Positions 47,655 to 60,099 of a stretch of 64,000 nucleotides of DNA are shown here, one piece after another. The stretch is from NCBI RefSeq assembly GCF_005239225.2, contig NC_133287.1, positions 11,327,493-11,391,492 on the forward strand, read 5' to 3'. A program made the translations under genes and the position numbers. Numbering within the stretch: the stretch's first letter is position 1; the number at the start of each line of letters is the position of its first letter. The notes below the pieces were generated by a model. It had not been told where the DNA came from, did no database searches, and saw only the letters and a program-made list of their open reading frames with translations. This stretch comes from Populus alba. Taxonomy: Eukaryota > Streptophyta > Magnoliopsida > Malpighiales > Salicaceae.

Positions 47655-47865
47655 TAAGAATATGATTGTGGTTGTTTTTTAAAGTGTTTTTTACTTAAAA
47701 ATACATCAAAATAATATTTTTATTTATTTATTTATTAAAAATTATTTTTAATATCAGCGCATCAAAATGATCTAAAAATACCAAAAAAATATATTAATTT
47801 AAAAAAATATTTTTTTTTTTCAAAAATATTTTTAAAATGTAAAAACAAATAAGACTATCCAAATC
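47655..47865. repeat. AT-rich dispersed element copy (well preserved)
   Basis: 'gattgtggttgttttttaaagtg' left end, 'atatcagcgcatcaaaatga' centre and 'tttttaaaatgtaaaaacaa' right end. It is the clearest copy from which to define the family. Confidence 0.65.
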
Positions 47866-49226
47866 AACAATAGAAGAGCACATCCTATTGACTAATGTGA
47901 TTACAAATTAGGGTTTTGTAGGCAACGAATGGAAAGTAGAATCACACCCTTAAACAAATGAAAGGTTCGATGAACAGTAGCTTTCAAGTTAATTTCCCCC
48001 ACACTAAAATAGCGTGATCGCCTAGGAAAGCTATGCTGGTTGTTCCCCAGCTTGTTTCTTTTCCTTCTCTTATTGGCTTTTCAGTTGCTATCTTCTTCTC
48101 ACTGTCAACTGTGCATCTAAATTAACCATTTCTTGGCTGCTTGATAGGGATTGAAGGCATAGGAGGACCTCAGCAATGTTGCCATTTTTATCATTGTCAT
48201 GGACACGACTCCTTAGATTTACAGTCTATGCTCTTTAATTGACAAAACTGGTAAAAAATTCTATTGCCGAGCTAAAGGTCCATTCCAATTTAACAAGATA
48301 AACAAAACAAAAGGACTGCAATATATTCAGGGAAACTTAAAAGGATTAATTAGAATTTTGCTAAAATATCATAAATTTGATCAATTGTTAGAAATGAATG
48401 ATCAAGACTCAATTGAAAATATTAAAAAGTTGGAGGATTTACTGTCAGCATCATAGCTTAACTGGAAGAAAACAAAAAAAACATTGAACAGGGTAGGAAA
48501 CACAATCCACTACCTTTTGGCAATGTTCCTCGAATTCTTGTCGAGATAAAGATAATGATTCATTCCTCTGAATTCTTTATTTGGTCAAGATCTATTTGCG
48601 CTGTCCCCTAAACATTTTGTCATTCCTGTGGGATGAAATACAATACATGTATTACATGGTACAGCTGAGGCTCAACCCAAAACCAAAAAAAGAGGCTGAG
48701 AGAAGTGAAATGTGATAGGAAGAACAGGCAATCTTAATAAGATGAAACATGAGCTGCATGCAAGGGGATTAAAATATGATACAAGAAGCACGCTTACATG
48801 AGCAACCAGCACACTTAAAGACCAACCTTTTGATATCTGGAACATCCTTGAGCACAAAACTCTACAGTTGTTTACATATTTCAAATGGCATACAACTGTT
48901 TTTACTTTGAACATACAAAAAGCATACCATTTCTGCAGCTCAATGTCTGCTCACCAACACATGCATTGCGCATTGATCTTTTCTGTCACAATTGGAAATC
49001 CCAACGCTCCTTCGAGTTTCCAGGACATATGCAAAATACAAATGTGAAAATATCCACATCGGCTCCCCCTCCAAGGGCCTCTGTTTTTACTTTGAACTTG
49101 AAATTTTATTTTTTTTTACAAAATCGTGACCTGGTCATATGCTGTTACAAATTAATTAAATACATCACTAGGGTTTCGTTGATTAATCACTCCCAAAAGT
49201 ATTTCTAAGATGAAGTAGGAGGACGT
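47866..49226. other. Intergenic, including the probable 3' UTR of the plastid-protein gene
   Basis: 47.88-48.25 kb has near-genic composition but no frame that I can assign, so it may be a transcript or gene remnant. 48.6-49.2 kb probably contains the 3' UTR of the minus-strand gene. 'ctgtttttactttgaac' occurs twice (48896 and 49082). Confidence 0.35.
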
Positions 49227-52200
49227 TCACATTTTTGTTTCGGAAAAATAAGTTGATGAGACAGCCAAGCCTTCTACATCGTAGGTTCTAACCAGTCTTT
49301 GTCTCTTCTCAGGTGATTCGAGCCAGCAGAACTCCAGATGAAACGACTTAGACTCTGCCACGTTCTTAGAAATATCAGAAGGGCACCCCATGTACATGCC
49401 TCCAGGCAATAATGTAATTTGGTATCCTCCATCAAATGTGATCAAGTCATCTGATCTGGTACCAGTCCAATGCACATTAGTTGTAACATCACCTCCATCC
49501 GATGTGGAAGAAATATCCTGAAATTTATTTTTTTATTTTTATAAGAAATGAATTTGGATTATGACCCTGATGAACCTATAATAATGAATATCAAAATCAT
49601 ATAAAGCAGTAAATTGAAATAATATGACAAAAAAAAAGGTTGCTATCAGCCAAAACCCAAAACAGGAGGGAACTAAAGGAGCTGACTAGTTGGTTCTTGA
49701 TTCTAATGGTATTTTCCACTGCAGAAATAAGAAACCTCCCAGAAAACTAAGATAGAGACTGGAGCAATGGATGAATAGCCAAGACCACATTGCAGGCAAA
49801 TTTTCTTTCTCTTCCAGGACATGACAGACAGATTTTCCTTGTTTTCATAAACCATAAGTATTTGAAAAGAAAAGAAAAAAAAAAACAAGTAAAAAAATAA
49901 GAGAAATGAAAGGACAAGAACTTGGTATGTCTCTTTACCTGAATAAGCTGACCCTTACCATCCATTTCAAGCAAAGCAATTGTATCGGCTTCAGCAATTG
50001 TTGCTCCATAAACACCACTGCGTTTTGTTTGAGAATGACCTTTCCACTTGCCAAGTAATGGTAAGATCCTGTTTGTGCTATCCTGCAATCAATAAAAGAA
50101 ACCTAGTCATTTCATGAAGTACACAGAACTAATGTACTGTCAACACAAAAAATTCAGTGACTAAGCAAAAACTAGTTCTTCGCTGTCTGTTGAACATTCA
50201 TAAATGGTCATACAACTTACACTGTTACTTTCAAGTGAAGGATGAAAAGGCACCCCATCACCTCTATCCTCAAGGAAGATAAGAAGCATTTCCAAAATGC
50301 CTTTAGGGTCCATGATATGAAAGGCTCTTGCTCGTCTGTCTTTCTCTTGTGAATATAGGCAATTCTCACAAACAATAGAAGGCCGACGAGAAGGAAGCTT
50401 AAGGTTTCTGTATGGTTCAAAGAACAATGTAATGAAAAATGCAATGAGTCGAAACAAAGCTTGTAAATAATGTAAATTGCAAGTTAACATTGAGATCTAA
50501 AAAGAAACGAAAAATGCATGTCTACTGAGAAGGCCAAGCAATTCATTTAGGAGAAGGACACGTAGTTCATATATAACCACTAACTAGTACAACGAACTGT
50601 GAAGATAAAGGTGGGATAACTTTTGTATCGAGTTTTGTGCAGAGAGGTGTAGAGCAAAGACCAGTTATGAGTCATCATTGCATGCCTTACTGCTACTGGA
50701 TTCAGTGATTTAGTAGCTCATGCCCAGGATGTGTTCCGGTTAAGTATTGTGTCAACTATGAATAACAGCACAATGCATAAGAGCGAAGGTTTCAGGGCCT
50801 TCACTTGGGTATCAGTAGATTTATCAAACTGTATTTCTGTGTCCATCTGGTACAATGATTTCTTAACGATGTGAGAAGAATGCCGTATGGGAAAGAAGCA
50901 CTAACTTTGGTGATTCTTCTCCAGTATCATCTTCACCCAGCACCCCTTGCCTTAACACAGTTTCTAACATGCCAGCTGTCTGGTACCTTAGAGAAAACGC
51001 CCTCTCATTGGGGAAAAAGGCAATCTGCAGACTAATCATTATGGATATTCAATAGAAAACACATAGACCAAGGGAACAAGCAAAAAGGACAATCAATGAA
51101 CCCAAAATGTTTGAATGGTTAGAAGAATTCACCTGTTGATATTTATCTGCAGTGAACATATTGGTTTCTTTGATTTTGTATTCTGCCCATTCAGGCTCCT
51201 CATCATGTCTGGAGATTGAGGTGCTTGATGGAGATTGTTTTATGTATAGCCTACAAAGCACATCCAAATTAAGCGACAAAGGAGCAAAAGTTTTGCAACT
51301 ATACAAGTCATGAACTACAAATATCAGGCAGTCTGCATTTTTTTTTAAATAGAATAAAGGATCACACTGCACGCTACTTTATTTTCGTTATCTCAATAAA
51401 CGATTCCTTGATATCAAAGTTCATGCTTAGTTTTCTCTACATATCTATTTGATGATTCAGAGAAACATCAAATAGAAATGTAGAAAAACTAAGCATGAAC
51501 TATGATATCAAGGAAGAAGATGCATCCTCCCATGCTCGAAAAAGTCAAGCATGTTGCTTACGAACCATGAAACAGATAGATTACTCAAAACAGTTAACCA
51601 TCAAAACTGAATTTCCACAGGACACCCAAGTGAGCCTGGAACAAACTGTAAAGTCACTCTGTAACTGAAGATTGCCTCCACAAAAAGAGCAAAAATTATC
51701 ACACAGAAGAAATGCTAATCAGATAGACAAACTCCTTTCATAACAAAATAACCATTTTTATCAATCAAATAATAAATTAACACAAAAGTATCAGTGTTTT
51801 TTTTTTTTTATCATATCTTTACTGCCCACTTTCAAAAGCGAAAAAAGGGCAAGAAATGTACAAGAAAAGGATAGCAATAGATAGAAGCTTTACGTTTGAA
51901 TGAGACTAATGAGTTCATCTTCACCGTAAGAGCTTGCTGCAAGCTTTGTGCTCACTTTTTGCATCAATTTTCCTTTTGCATCAAATTGCTGCCAAAAAGA
52001 ACATAACCCATTGACACACAGTAACTCATGGTCAACCCCAATTTTTTTTAAAAAAAGAAAAACTCACATGGAAAGAACCGTGCCATCTGCCTATGCTAAG
52101 GTCAAAAAAAACGGCGTAGATTGTCAATGCTGATGGGTTCTGGGGATTTGGGGTCATCTTTAACACTTCTTGTTGAGGAGGAGGAAGAGAGTGGGGTGGT

Positions 52201-52308
52201 GGGTCGGGTTTTGGGGCTCCGAGAAGTGGAGATGGAAGCAGAACAGATTGGGCTTGGGTTGAAAGATAATTTGGGAGGGAGTGTTAGGGAATTGCAAATA
52301 GAAGCCAT
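49227..52308 (-). CDS. Conserved plastid-targeted protein, DUF3598/lipocalin-like (family call tentative)
   Basis: Seven exons: 52068-52308, 51894-51988, 51133-51250, 50906-51024, 50221-50407, 49939-50082 and 49227-49517. All introns are GT-AG and phases agree, giving about 397 aa. The Ser/Thr-rich, acid-poor N-terminus (MASICNSLTLPPKLSF...) is a likely chloroplast transit peptide. Two 'G.W.G' segments, IGRWHGSFHQFDAKGKL and LGKWKGHSQTKRSGVYG, look like paired lipocalin-type barrel starts. Other conserved-looking blocks are FPNERAFSLRYQTAGM and CENCLYSQEKDRRARAF. Function is unknown, and lipocalin-like folds usually bind small hydrophobic ligands. In exon 1 a run of eight T (52112-52119) shifts the frame just after RRFF. 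Seven T would read on as RRFFDLSIGRW and join the rest. This is either a sequence error or a broken allele. Intron 2 carries a strong hairpin (51404-51515). Confidence 0.82.
51404..51515. ncRNA. Near-perfect long hairpin in an intron (miRNA-precursor-like foldback, candidate)
   Basis: Arm 51404-51454 pairs with 51466-51515 around an 11-base loop. Of about 50 positions only two mismatch and one base bulges. Arms start TTCCTTGATATCA and contain AGTTCATGCTTAG. It sits in the 643-bp intron between exons 2 and 3 of the plastid-protein gene, so it would be transcribed with that gene. It matches no miRNA family that I recognise. It could also be a small inverted-duplication element or an assembly artefact. 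Confidence 0.5.
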
Positions 52309-52559
52309 GGAGGGAATGGAAATGGAAGGGAAGAGGGTGGCTTTGGAGGGTCTTATCTCATCTGTGGTTTGTTCGTTTGCTATTTGAGTAAGTTATTCAT
52401 AGTCCGTACTATCTGTGGCTTCAATCCAAACCAAACGTAAACGAATTATTATTAACATTAATTTACAATACACGAGGGGATTACTGTAGTAATGAATAGT
52501 AATTTCCCGCTATTTTTTTTTCATTGTGGCCCTGGAAAAATATTTATCTTTGTTTTTTT
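52309..52559. promoter_or_regulatory. Upstream region of the plastid-protein gene
   Basis: About 250 bp of ordinary composition between the start codon and a degenerate repeat array. The promoter must lie here or within the array. No specific element is recognised. The plus-strand frame at 52121-52387 is an antisense shadow of exon 1. Confidence 0.3.
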
Positions 52560-54060
52560 TTGGGTTATTTCACTTTTATAGTATAAATTGTGAGTTTGAT
52601 GAATTAATCTGGTTAATTAGAGTTTTTTGTTTTAATTTTTTTTAATTTTATTTATTAATATTGAGTTAATTGAAAATAAAACTTTATTATTTATTTTCTT
52701 TTCTTTTTATTATATTATTTCAGTCTTAAGAACCAGAAATAGTGTTTAACAAGTTTAACTCGAGTTGACTCGAATTGTTTTTTGTATATTTTTTTTTGAA
52801 TTATTTTTTTTCTAATTTTATCATTTAATATTGGATAATTGGAAATTGAATTTCATAATTTGTTTTGATTTGTTTTCTAGAAAGGATATCATGGTTTCAT
52901 ATTAGGATTACGAGTTTTGGTATTTTAACTTTGGTTAAATCAGGTCATTCATTTATTTATTTTTTTTAAGAGTTTATCTCGATCTCATGTCTTTCAGCAT
53001 TGGATTTGCTTTTTATTGAATTGTTCTTATATCATAACCCAAGTTGCAGGTTTGACATGTTAATCTAGTTAAGTCAATTTTTTTTTTTTTTTAATTGACT
53101 TTTTTTTTCCTTCCAATTTCATCATTTAATATTGTATTTGATTGAATATTAGGCTTCATGATTTATTTTGGTTTGATTTTTATGAGGTTGTCCCGACTTC
53201 ATGACCCGAAAATAATGTTTAACAGGTTAACCCATATCGATTTGGCTTATTTTTTGTGTTACGTTTTTAATTAAAATTTTTATAAATTTTATCGTTTAAC
53301 ATTGAGTCAGACAAGATCAATTGAGAAACGAGTTTCATAATTTATTTTGATTTACTTTTTATAGGGTTATCTTAATCTCATTACTAGAATCGCAAATTTG
53401 GCAAGTTAATTCGGATTAAATCAAGTTATTTTTTTATTTTTTTTTATAAAGTTATCCCGGTCTCATAACCTGATTCATGGATTTGACGAATTGACTTAGA
53501 TTATTTTTATGTTTTTTTTTTAGTTTTTTTTTTAATAGTGGACTAATTGGGAATTGAAACTTCTTAACTTGTTTTATTTTTTTTCTATGGTATTATCTCA
53601 GTTTTATTACTAGAGTTGAAAGTTTAATAGATTAACTTTGGGTTACTTTTTTTATGTTATTTTTTTAATTAATTTTTTTTTCAATTTCATCTTTGAATGT
53701 TGAATTGATTGAAAATTAGGTTTTATAATTTGTTTTGATTTGTTTTTTATAAGATTATCATGGTTTCATAACCCGGATTACGAATTTGACATGTTAGTTA
53801 CCTAGTTGATCCATGTTAATCCAATACATTATGATTTTAATATTAAAAAAAAATCATCTTGAAAAAGATTTAGTCGAACTATGTTTTTATGGATCGTCTA
53901 GGTTACTTTTGGAGTCACAAAATCAACCGGGTCACATCAAATTAACTCCCGTATGGTTAAAAAATTTTCCACTAAAAAAATATCAATATTTGAACATTCT
54001 TTTCATTTTCAAGAAAAAATTGACCTGACTCACAACGTAGTGCGGGCCAATGATTTAGTA
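52560..54060. repeat. Degenerate tandem array, units about 150-190 bp
   Basis: About eight diverged repeats of the pattern 'tttataggattatcccggtctcataaccc.g...tacgaatttgacaagttaac.cg.gttgactc..(t)n aatttcatc(g)tttaatattg.attgattg.aaattgaatttcataattt'. Examples start near 52700, 52880, 53020, 53185, 53355, 53450, 53590 and 53745. It is the opposite strand of the family at 1600-2100. Non-coding. Confidence 0.6.
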
Positions 54061-54611
54061 AAAGCTAAAATTTTCCACTAAAAAAAATATCAATATTTGA
54101 ACACTCTTTTTTTTATTGTTCACACATTTATATTTCACTGTGGATCAAACATGTAAATTACTATTTTATCTTTGTATAGAAAACTTATTTAACTTGGACT
54201 TAGGGGCAAGAAGGTTTTTTCCATGAGACATTTTAGTCATTACAAGATAAAATAAGGTTAATTAATATTTTTATATATCTTTATTGCTTAGTATAATTAT
54301 TAAATTACTCTTAAAAAAAAATACATTTTGCTTATGTCAAAAGGCTTTTCCGGCTTTTCAACTTTTTTTTATATAGTTCAATTATTTAAATACTTCTAAA
54401 AAATAATCATAATCATGAAAAAAATATATAATAATCAGGAATATGAACACGAATAACTTATTTAGTAATATCTAGAATCTAAGATATTGTAATTAAATTC
54501 TCTGCAACGATCTAAATTCAAACTGATTTTTTTAGTTGTTTAAATTTTAAATTAAGAGATGAATGGATGTAATAAAACCTGGGGAGAATCGGATCCGCAA
54601 CCTTTAAAAAA

Positions 54612-54815
54612 ACCATGTTTGGTAATACATTTTAAAAGCATTTTAAAAAAAATTAATTTTTTTTATTTTAAATTAATATTTTTTTGATATTTTGAAATTA
54701 TTTTAATATGTGCTGATCTCAAAAATAATTTTTAAAAAATAAAAAAATATTATTAGCATATTTTTCTAAATGAAAATCATTTTGAAAAAAACCACAATCA
54801 TAATCTCAAACATAT
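54612..54815. repeat. AT-rich dispersed element copy, reverse orientation
   Basis: Reads as the reverse complement of the 47.66 kb copy ('attttaatatgtgctgatctcaaaaataa', ending 'aaaaaaaccacaatcataatc'). Confidence 0.6.
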
Positions 54816-57128
54816 ATTAAACATCTTCCCGCTCCAACAAATTCATCTATGGAACCAAAATGTTATTAAATCATTAAAAAAAATTTATTAATATAGTTCA
54901 TAGTTAAAATTATTTTTAACTAGGTAATTGCAACCACTTTACTGGCACTAAATTATTTAGGCAATATTATTAAATAATATTATTATCAGTTGATTTATCC
55001 TTTAATTTATATCTAGTTTTAAATTAAATAGGAATGATTTAGTAGGTGGATTTATAATTGTCATTTATGACTTGATGAGCTTGGTTGAAATTTAATTTAA
55101 TAATTTTAAAATATAAATTCAAAGCAATATTAATTTGATTTAAAAAAATATTAAAATAAAAAAAATTTTAAATTAACACAGGTTAATTAGTTGATCTTGT
55201 TACCTTCATCATGGACATAACCAAGTTTAAATATAATAACTTTGTTTTCTTGGACTCTGTTTTTATGTAATTATACAATGAAAAAATGGATATTTATAGG
55301 AGAAATAACAAATAAAATTATGAAGGATAAATGTATTTTTTTTCATCATAATTTTCTTTTCTGATTCATGTAATTTTTTTGATAATAATTTTTTTTTATG
55401 GGCAACATTGTTCATTGAATAAAAAGCAAAACTAATAAGAAAATAAAGGTTGGGCAAAACTATAATGATATGAACTAAAAAGAAAAAAAAAAAAAGAGAA
55501 GAGTGCATTTTAATTAAAAAAATCTATTTTTTATTCACACATTTCTTTTTATTCTTACACAAACATGTTTTTTTTAATGATTTTTTCTTTTTTGTAAGAC
55601 AAAACTCTATACTACCGTGAAAGCAAATTTAATTAAAAAATTATGAATCATTTTTATATACATGTATGAAAAAAAAATGAGAGCAATAAATATAAATATA
55701 TATATATATATATATATAATTTATAATAAAATATTGAGAAAATAAATATTTTATTCTCATGAGGTGATTATTTTAAGAAAATTGTATATAAAGATTGATA
55801 TGTGATTATCCATAAGCAATCTATAATACCTTCATAAAAAAACTAAGATCTTTTAAAAAACGTCATTATATTTTCTTAGTAGCATGGTTTTTGAATTAAA
55901 GGCAGCAACAATTAAAGTAAAGGTTTGATTAAATTTTCAACCATATAAATAAAGAGGAAAAATGTTTCTCTCTAATATAAACTCAATTTATTTATCGTTT
56001 CAATGAAATCATGTTTTTTAATTAGAAAAATTGTTTTTAAAATTAAACTTATCACAATCTCGAAAGAAAAAGTTTAATAAAAAAAATTATATCAAAATAG
56101 CATCTTAATATTTTGCATGTAACTGCATGCAAAAGAATTAGTTAATGTGATAAAACCATGCCAAAAAATCTTTTAAATATATATAAAAAATATAAATTTT
56201 ATCTTCATTGAATATTCATGAATAATTATTTTTTGGCATATTAGGCATATAATAACTGAAAAGGGTATTTTTAATATTCCCATAAAAACACATAACATTA
56301 TTATTTAAAAAAAATAGTTAAAATTGAATAATAATTTAAATATCATGCAAGGTATTTTATTTATAGTGTATTTCAATAAAAATTAAAAAAAAAAATATTG
56401 GAAAAACACAATTAAATTGTTGTGAAAAAGTAATGGGAGGATGTATGGAGTTACAAACAAGTGTAAAAATATAGGAATATATCATTGTTCTTTTGAAACC
56501 CAAGGGATTAACTAGTTATATCACTAAGAACATAGAGATATTGATATTTAGTGCTTGTACTGCTTGTTCTATCAGATATTTCCTTCTTTTTCTTTTTATA
56601 TCACTAAAAACACAGACCGCAAATAGATTGAATTGGAGAGAATACATGGAATATAATTTTTTCGAATTCATTTCCTAGTTCTCCTCATTCTGATGATCAA
56701 ACTACTCAAGTTTATAGCTGAAACAAGGATTGTGAGAATCAGCTATGTGTGTAACATTCTGCGGAGGTTGCACGTATATGCTTTCATCAAGTCCGATAAT
56801 GTCTTGTAAATAAAAAAAGAAGGAAATGAAGAAGGTTCAACGATGTGCCAAGAGGCTATGGCCTCTACTCAGCACAAAGATTTGTCAACAACTACCTTAC
56901 GGCAGATATTCTCATTTGGCAATAACTTGCTAGTTCCCTAACAGTACATTATCCAAAAATTAATCAAACAAAATTGGTCTATCTACAAAAGCACTGTTTC
57001 CGACCCTAGCATAGACATGATTAAATCACTACTTGTGACATTAGCAAGAAGAAATCAAACAAATTGATTTTACTGAAATTTCTCGTCTGGAATGTAGAAC
57101 ACAAAACGTCAAGAGAGCCAGATCTTTC
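54816..57128. other. Intergenic with AT microsatellite (55695-55718) and MinE 3' side
   Basis: Very AT-rich spacer up to about 56.65 kb. 56.65-57.13 kb has genic composition and probably holds the MinE 3' UTR. Short frames at 55263-55508 and 56493-56678 are not credible genes. Confidence 0.4.
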
Positions 57129-58607
57129 TCAGGTGCCCTTGTACTGAATATTAGCCTCAATATCTTCCTCATCATGATACCCAGGCTTAATGCGCCGGAC
57201 CGGAACTGTGATAGAGTAGATGGTCCCCAAATCTGAATCTGTTGAGACATTAAGCTGGACTTTATCCTGTGAGTCTATCTCCACAAAATCAGATAGAGTA
57301 TTCATAACGTTACTCACAATCTTCTGCTTTGCCTCATCAGTGACTGCACATCTATCAGAGAAGAGAATCATCTTCAACCGTTGCTTGGCAATGTTTGCAT
57401 TTGACTTGCTTCTCGTTGCAAAAGATGGGAATAATATCTTCCATGCCAAATTTAGACGCTCAAAGAAGCTCATGTTCATAGCATTGAGGAGAAAGCTCTC
57501 AGCCTCTTGCCTTACAGATTCAGTAATGAGCTCATTGTGCCCGGTAATCCCAAAAGACTGGTTGCGATAACACTTGGTGTCACTGCAGGACCAGCTAGTA
57601 GATCCTACACAAGTGTTACCCTTAAATCCTACCTGCAAGAAGCAATCAGGTATTAAAATAAACACTCATAGATTATCCATCTGCCGTTCATTTTGTTTAT
57701 TTCTACACTCCTCACCAGAAGCATCTCAAGGGCATGACATTAGTCTGGATTAAACTGATCGATCAAAGGCAAATACAACAACAGTAAAGGTCCAAGATTC
57801 ATGTTATGAAAGCAAAGTATATGCCACAACAGAGCACCATTTGGCCATATGCTTTATAGAAGTGACATTAATAGGGCTTAATGCTACTTGCTGCATTGCA
57901 AATATAAAACATGGTTCCTATATTCCTATGCAAAGTAATGCCAACTAACTATTAGAAAAGGACACAATTCCTATGCTGATGGTAGCACCAGCAGTAGTGG
58001 TGGTACTCACAACAGTGGAGAGAGCATTGCAGTATGAATGGATAATTGCAATCATAAATTTCATTATAGGAATAATTAGCACAACTAATTCAGTAAAATA
58101 AAAAATCCCAATTAGTCTACAATAAGGCAACGGAGAGATGGGAAAGGGAAATAGTCACTCGGTGCCTGCAATTAGTTGTAGGAATGAATGCAAGAAAGGG
58201 AGACAATTTGGGAGCTTATTCTGTTTTCTTGCAACACATTCCAAAATCCAAACAAAGACTACACAAAATGATAGTAAGAAAATAAAGAATTTAAATAGCC
58301 ATATGAGCATTAACTGAAGCCAAGCAAAACCCTAGAAGGCTCCTTGAGGTGTCTTCTTAGACCTTATTGGTACACTACTAGGCTGTTTCTACTAACAAGT
58401 ACTAAAGATGGTATGCACAAAATCAAACATAAGCATTCACCATTTCGCATGAAACTGTAAATTTAAGAAAGTTAGAGAGAAAAAATAAAAAGAATGGGAA
58501 AAGGATCCAACCTTGGAGGATGAAGAAATGGAGCTTCCAAAAGGGAGATTGGAGCTCATTAATGCTGCATTTGTAGAGAACCTAAAAAGATACCCAGGCA
58601 TTGCCAT
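57129..58607 (-). CDS. MINE1: Chloroplast cell-division topological specificity factor MinE
   Basis: Two exons: 58512-58607 and 57129-57632. The 879-bp intron has an AAG|GTTGG donor and a TTGCAG acceptor, phase 0. The product is 199 aa. The first ~45 residues (MAMPGYLFRFSTNAA...) form a Ser-rich chloroplast transit peptide. The MinE domain follows: SFFERLNLAWKILFP (MinD-binding/membrane side), AKQRLKMILFSDRC, and the topological-specificity part LSDFVEIDSQDKVQLNVSTD with the conserved plant tail VPVRRIKPGY. In plastids MinE antagonises MinD and sets FtsZ ring position at mid-chloroplast. Length, domain order and splice sites are normal, and the gene looks intact. Confidence 0.95.
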
Positions 58608-59103
58608 TTTTTAGTTTTTTCTGCCCTTCACTTCTTAGCAACAATGAACACAGATTCGGTAAATCTCTCACTCTTTTCTCCGTGTATGGTTCGTACTTTT
58701 TTTATTGCTAAAAGGTGTTTCAGCCTCAGGTGCAGCAAGACAGCAGAGGATAGAAGGTAACTCGCACACACGACACGAGATGTTAGCTGTAATTTTTTTA
58801 TCAAGTCGATGGTGTTCAAGGGGTTTTGTCTCTTGTTTTTTCTTTTTCTTTTTTCCATAATTCCGTTACTTTTGATAACGTGTATAATTGTGTGATTGCC
58901 TTTTACGGTTAAGATTAAAAAGAAAGAAGTTTTTTTAAAAACATTTATAAATTATATTTTTTTTTTTTAATCAAAGTTTTAAGATTTAGCATGCTATGCA
59001 AAATTATGATAAGTGTTGATTAATTAAACACTTTTTAAATTTATAATTAGAGGAAAAAACATATCATATCATATCGCACTATAAAAACAAACAAAGCCTA
59101 AAG
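58608..59103. promoter_or_regulatory. MinE upstream region
   Basis: The first 200 bp (CT-rich on the transcript strand) is likely 5' UTR and promoter. No defined element is recognised. The frame at 58628-58858 is not coding-like. Confidence 0.3.
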
Positions 59104-59290
59104 GAATGTTTAGAAGTGTGATAGTGATTATTTTTCAAAGTGTTTTTTCCTTCAGAAATGCACCAAAATAATATTTTTTATTTTAAAAAAAATTAATATT
59201 AACATCAGTACATCAAAACGACCTGAAAACATAAAAAAATAATTTTAAGATTTTTTTTTCAAATTTTCATGAAATATTGTTTGGAATGCA
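59104..59290. repeat. AT-rich dispersed element copy
   Basis: 'gtgatagtgattatttttcaaagtg' left end and 'aacatcagtacatcaaaacgac' centre, matching the 47.66 kb copy. Confidence 0.6.
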
Positions 59291-60099
59291 ATTCCAAAAG
59301 ACGCCTAAAACCCGATCAATTCAATTGATCAATCCTGCAATTTGTTGACCTAAACCTGGCTAAAGGCGAGTTTTATTTTGAATTAGATTTTTTCTTGTTA
59401 AAACGACATCATTAAACTAGATTAATTTGTCAACTTACGAGTTGTCCCTTCCCGAGACTTGGATCGGGTCAGATCTAAAATGAGTCTTTGTAATTATGCT
59501 TATACTTATTTGTGACTCGTGAGGAACGATGCATTATTGAGTTTCTCAAAAAACATATACATTGTAAAAACAATAAATTTAAAAAATCTTCAGAAGTCCC
59601 AAGATCTTATTAGACAGATTTAGAATTGTTTAGGGTTATATAAAAATTACCTAAATATTATATGTTCTTTTCAACTTTGAAAAATTACTTCAAGGTTGAG
59701 TTATTGCAAATCACAAGTTATCCAAGTTTCTGGTCTTTAATGGTAATCCATACAAACCATTAGTAAAAAAAAATTAATGTGGATCAGCCCAGAAACACTA
59801 ATTACCCATTACAAGTTTCAAATAGGCCCATCACAAGGTCCAAAGTGAAGGCATTGAATGGGCTGGTTATGCAAGTTTTGGATTTCGACTAAGGCTAAAC
59901 TTGGAGATCCTTTGAAGCATCAAGAATAGGCCTTAATACATTTAATCTGTATGCAAAAGGGGTTTAATCCACCTTTATTTGAGCCATGAAGTTTCAACAA
60001 CAAGGCTGCTAGTTTTGTATCAGTTACGGCCAACCTTGTTCTGTGATATTTTCATGTGTTTTGTGGATTCCTAGTTAGCTTTGGATTTTCTATTATGTG
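59291..60099. other. Intergenic with decayed repeats
   Basis: 59310-59470 contains phrases of the 'gtcaacttacgagtt...ggatcgggtcag' type seen in the degenerate family. 59740-60100 is of ordinary composition but shows no reading frame worth calling. Confidence 0.4.
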
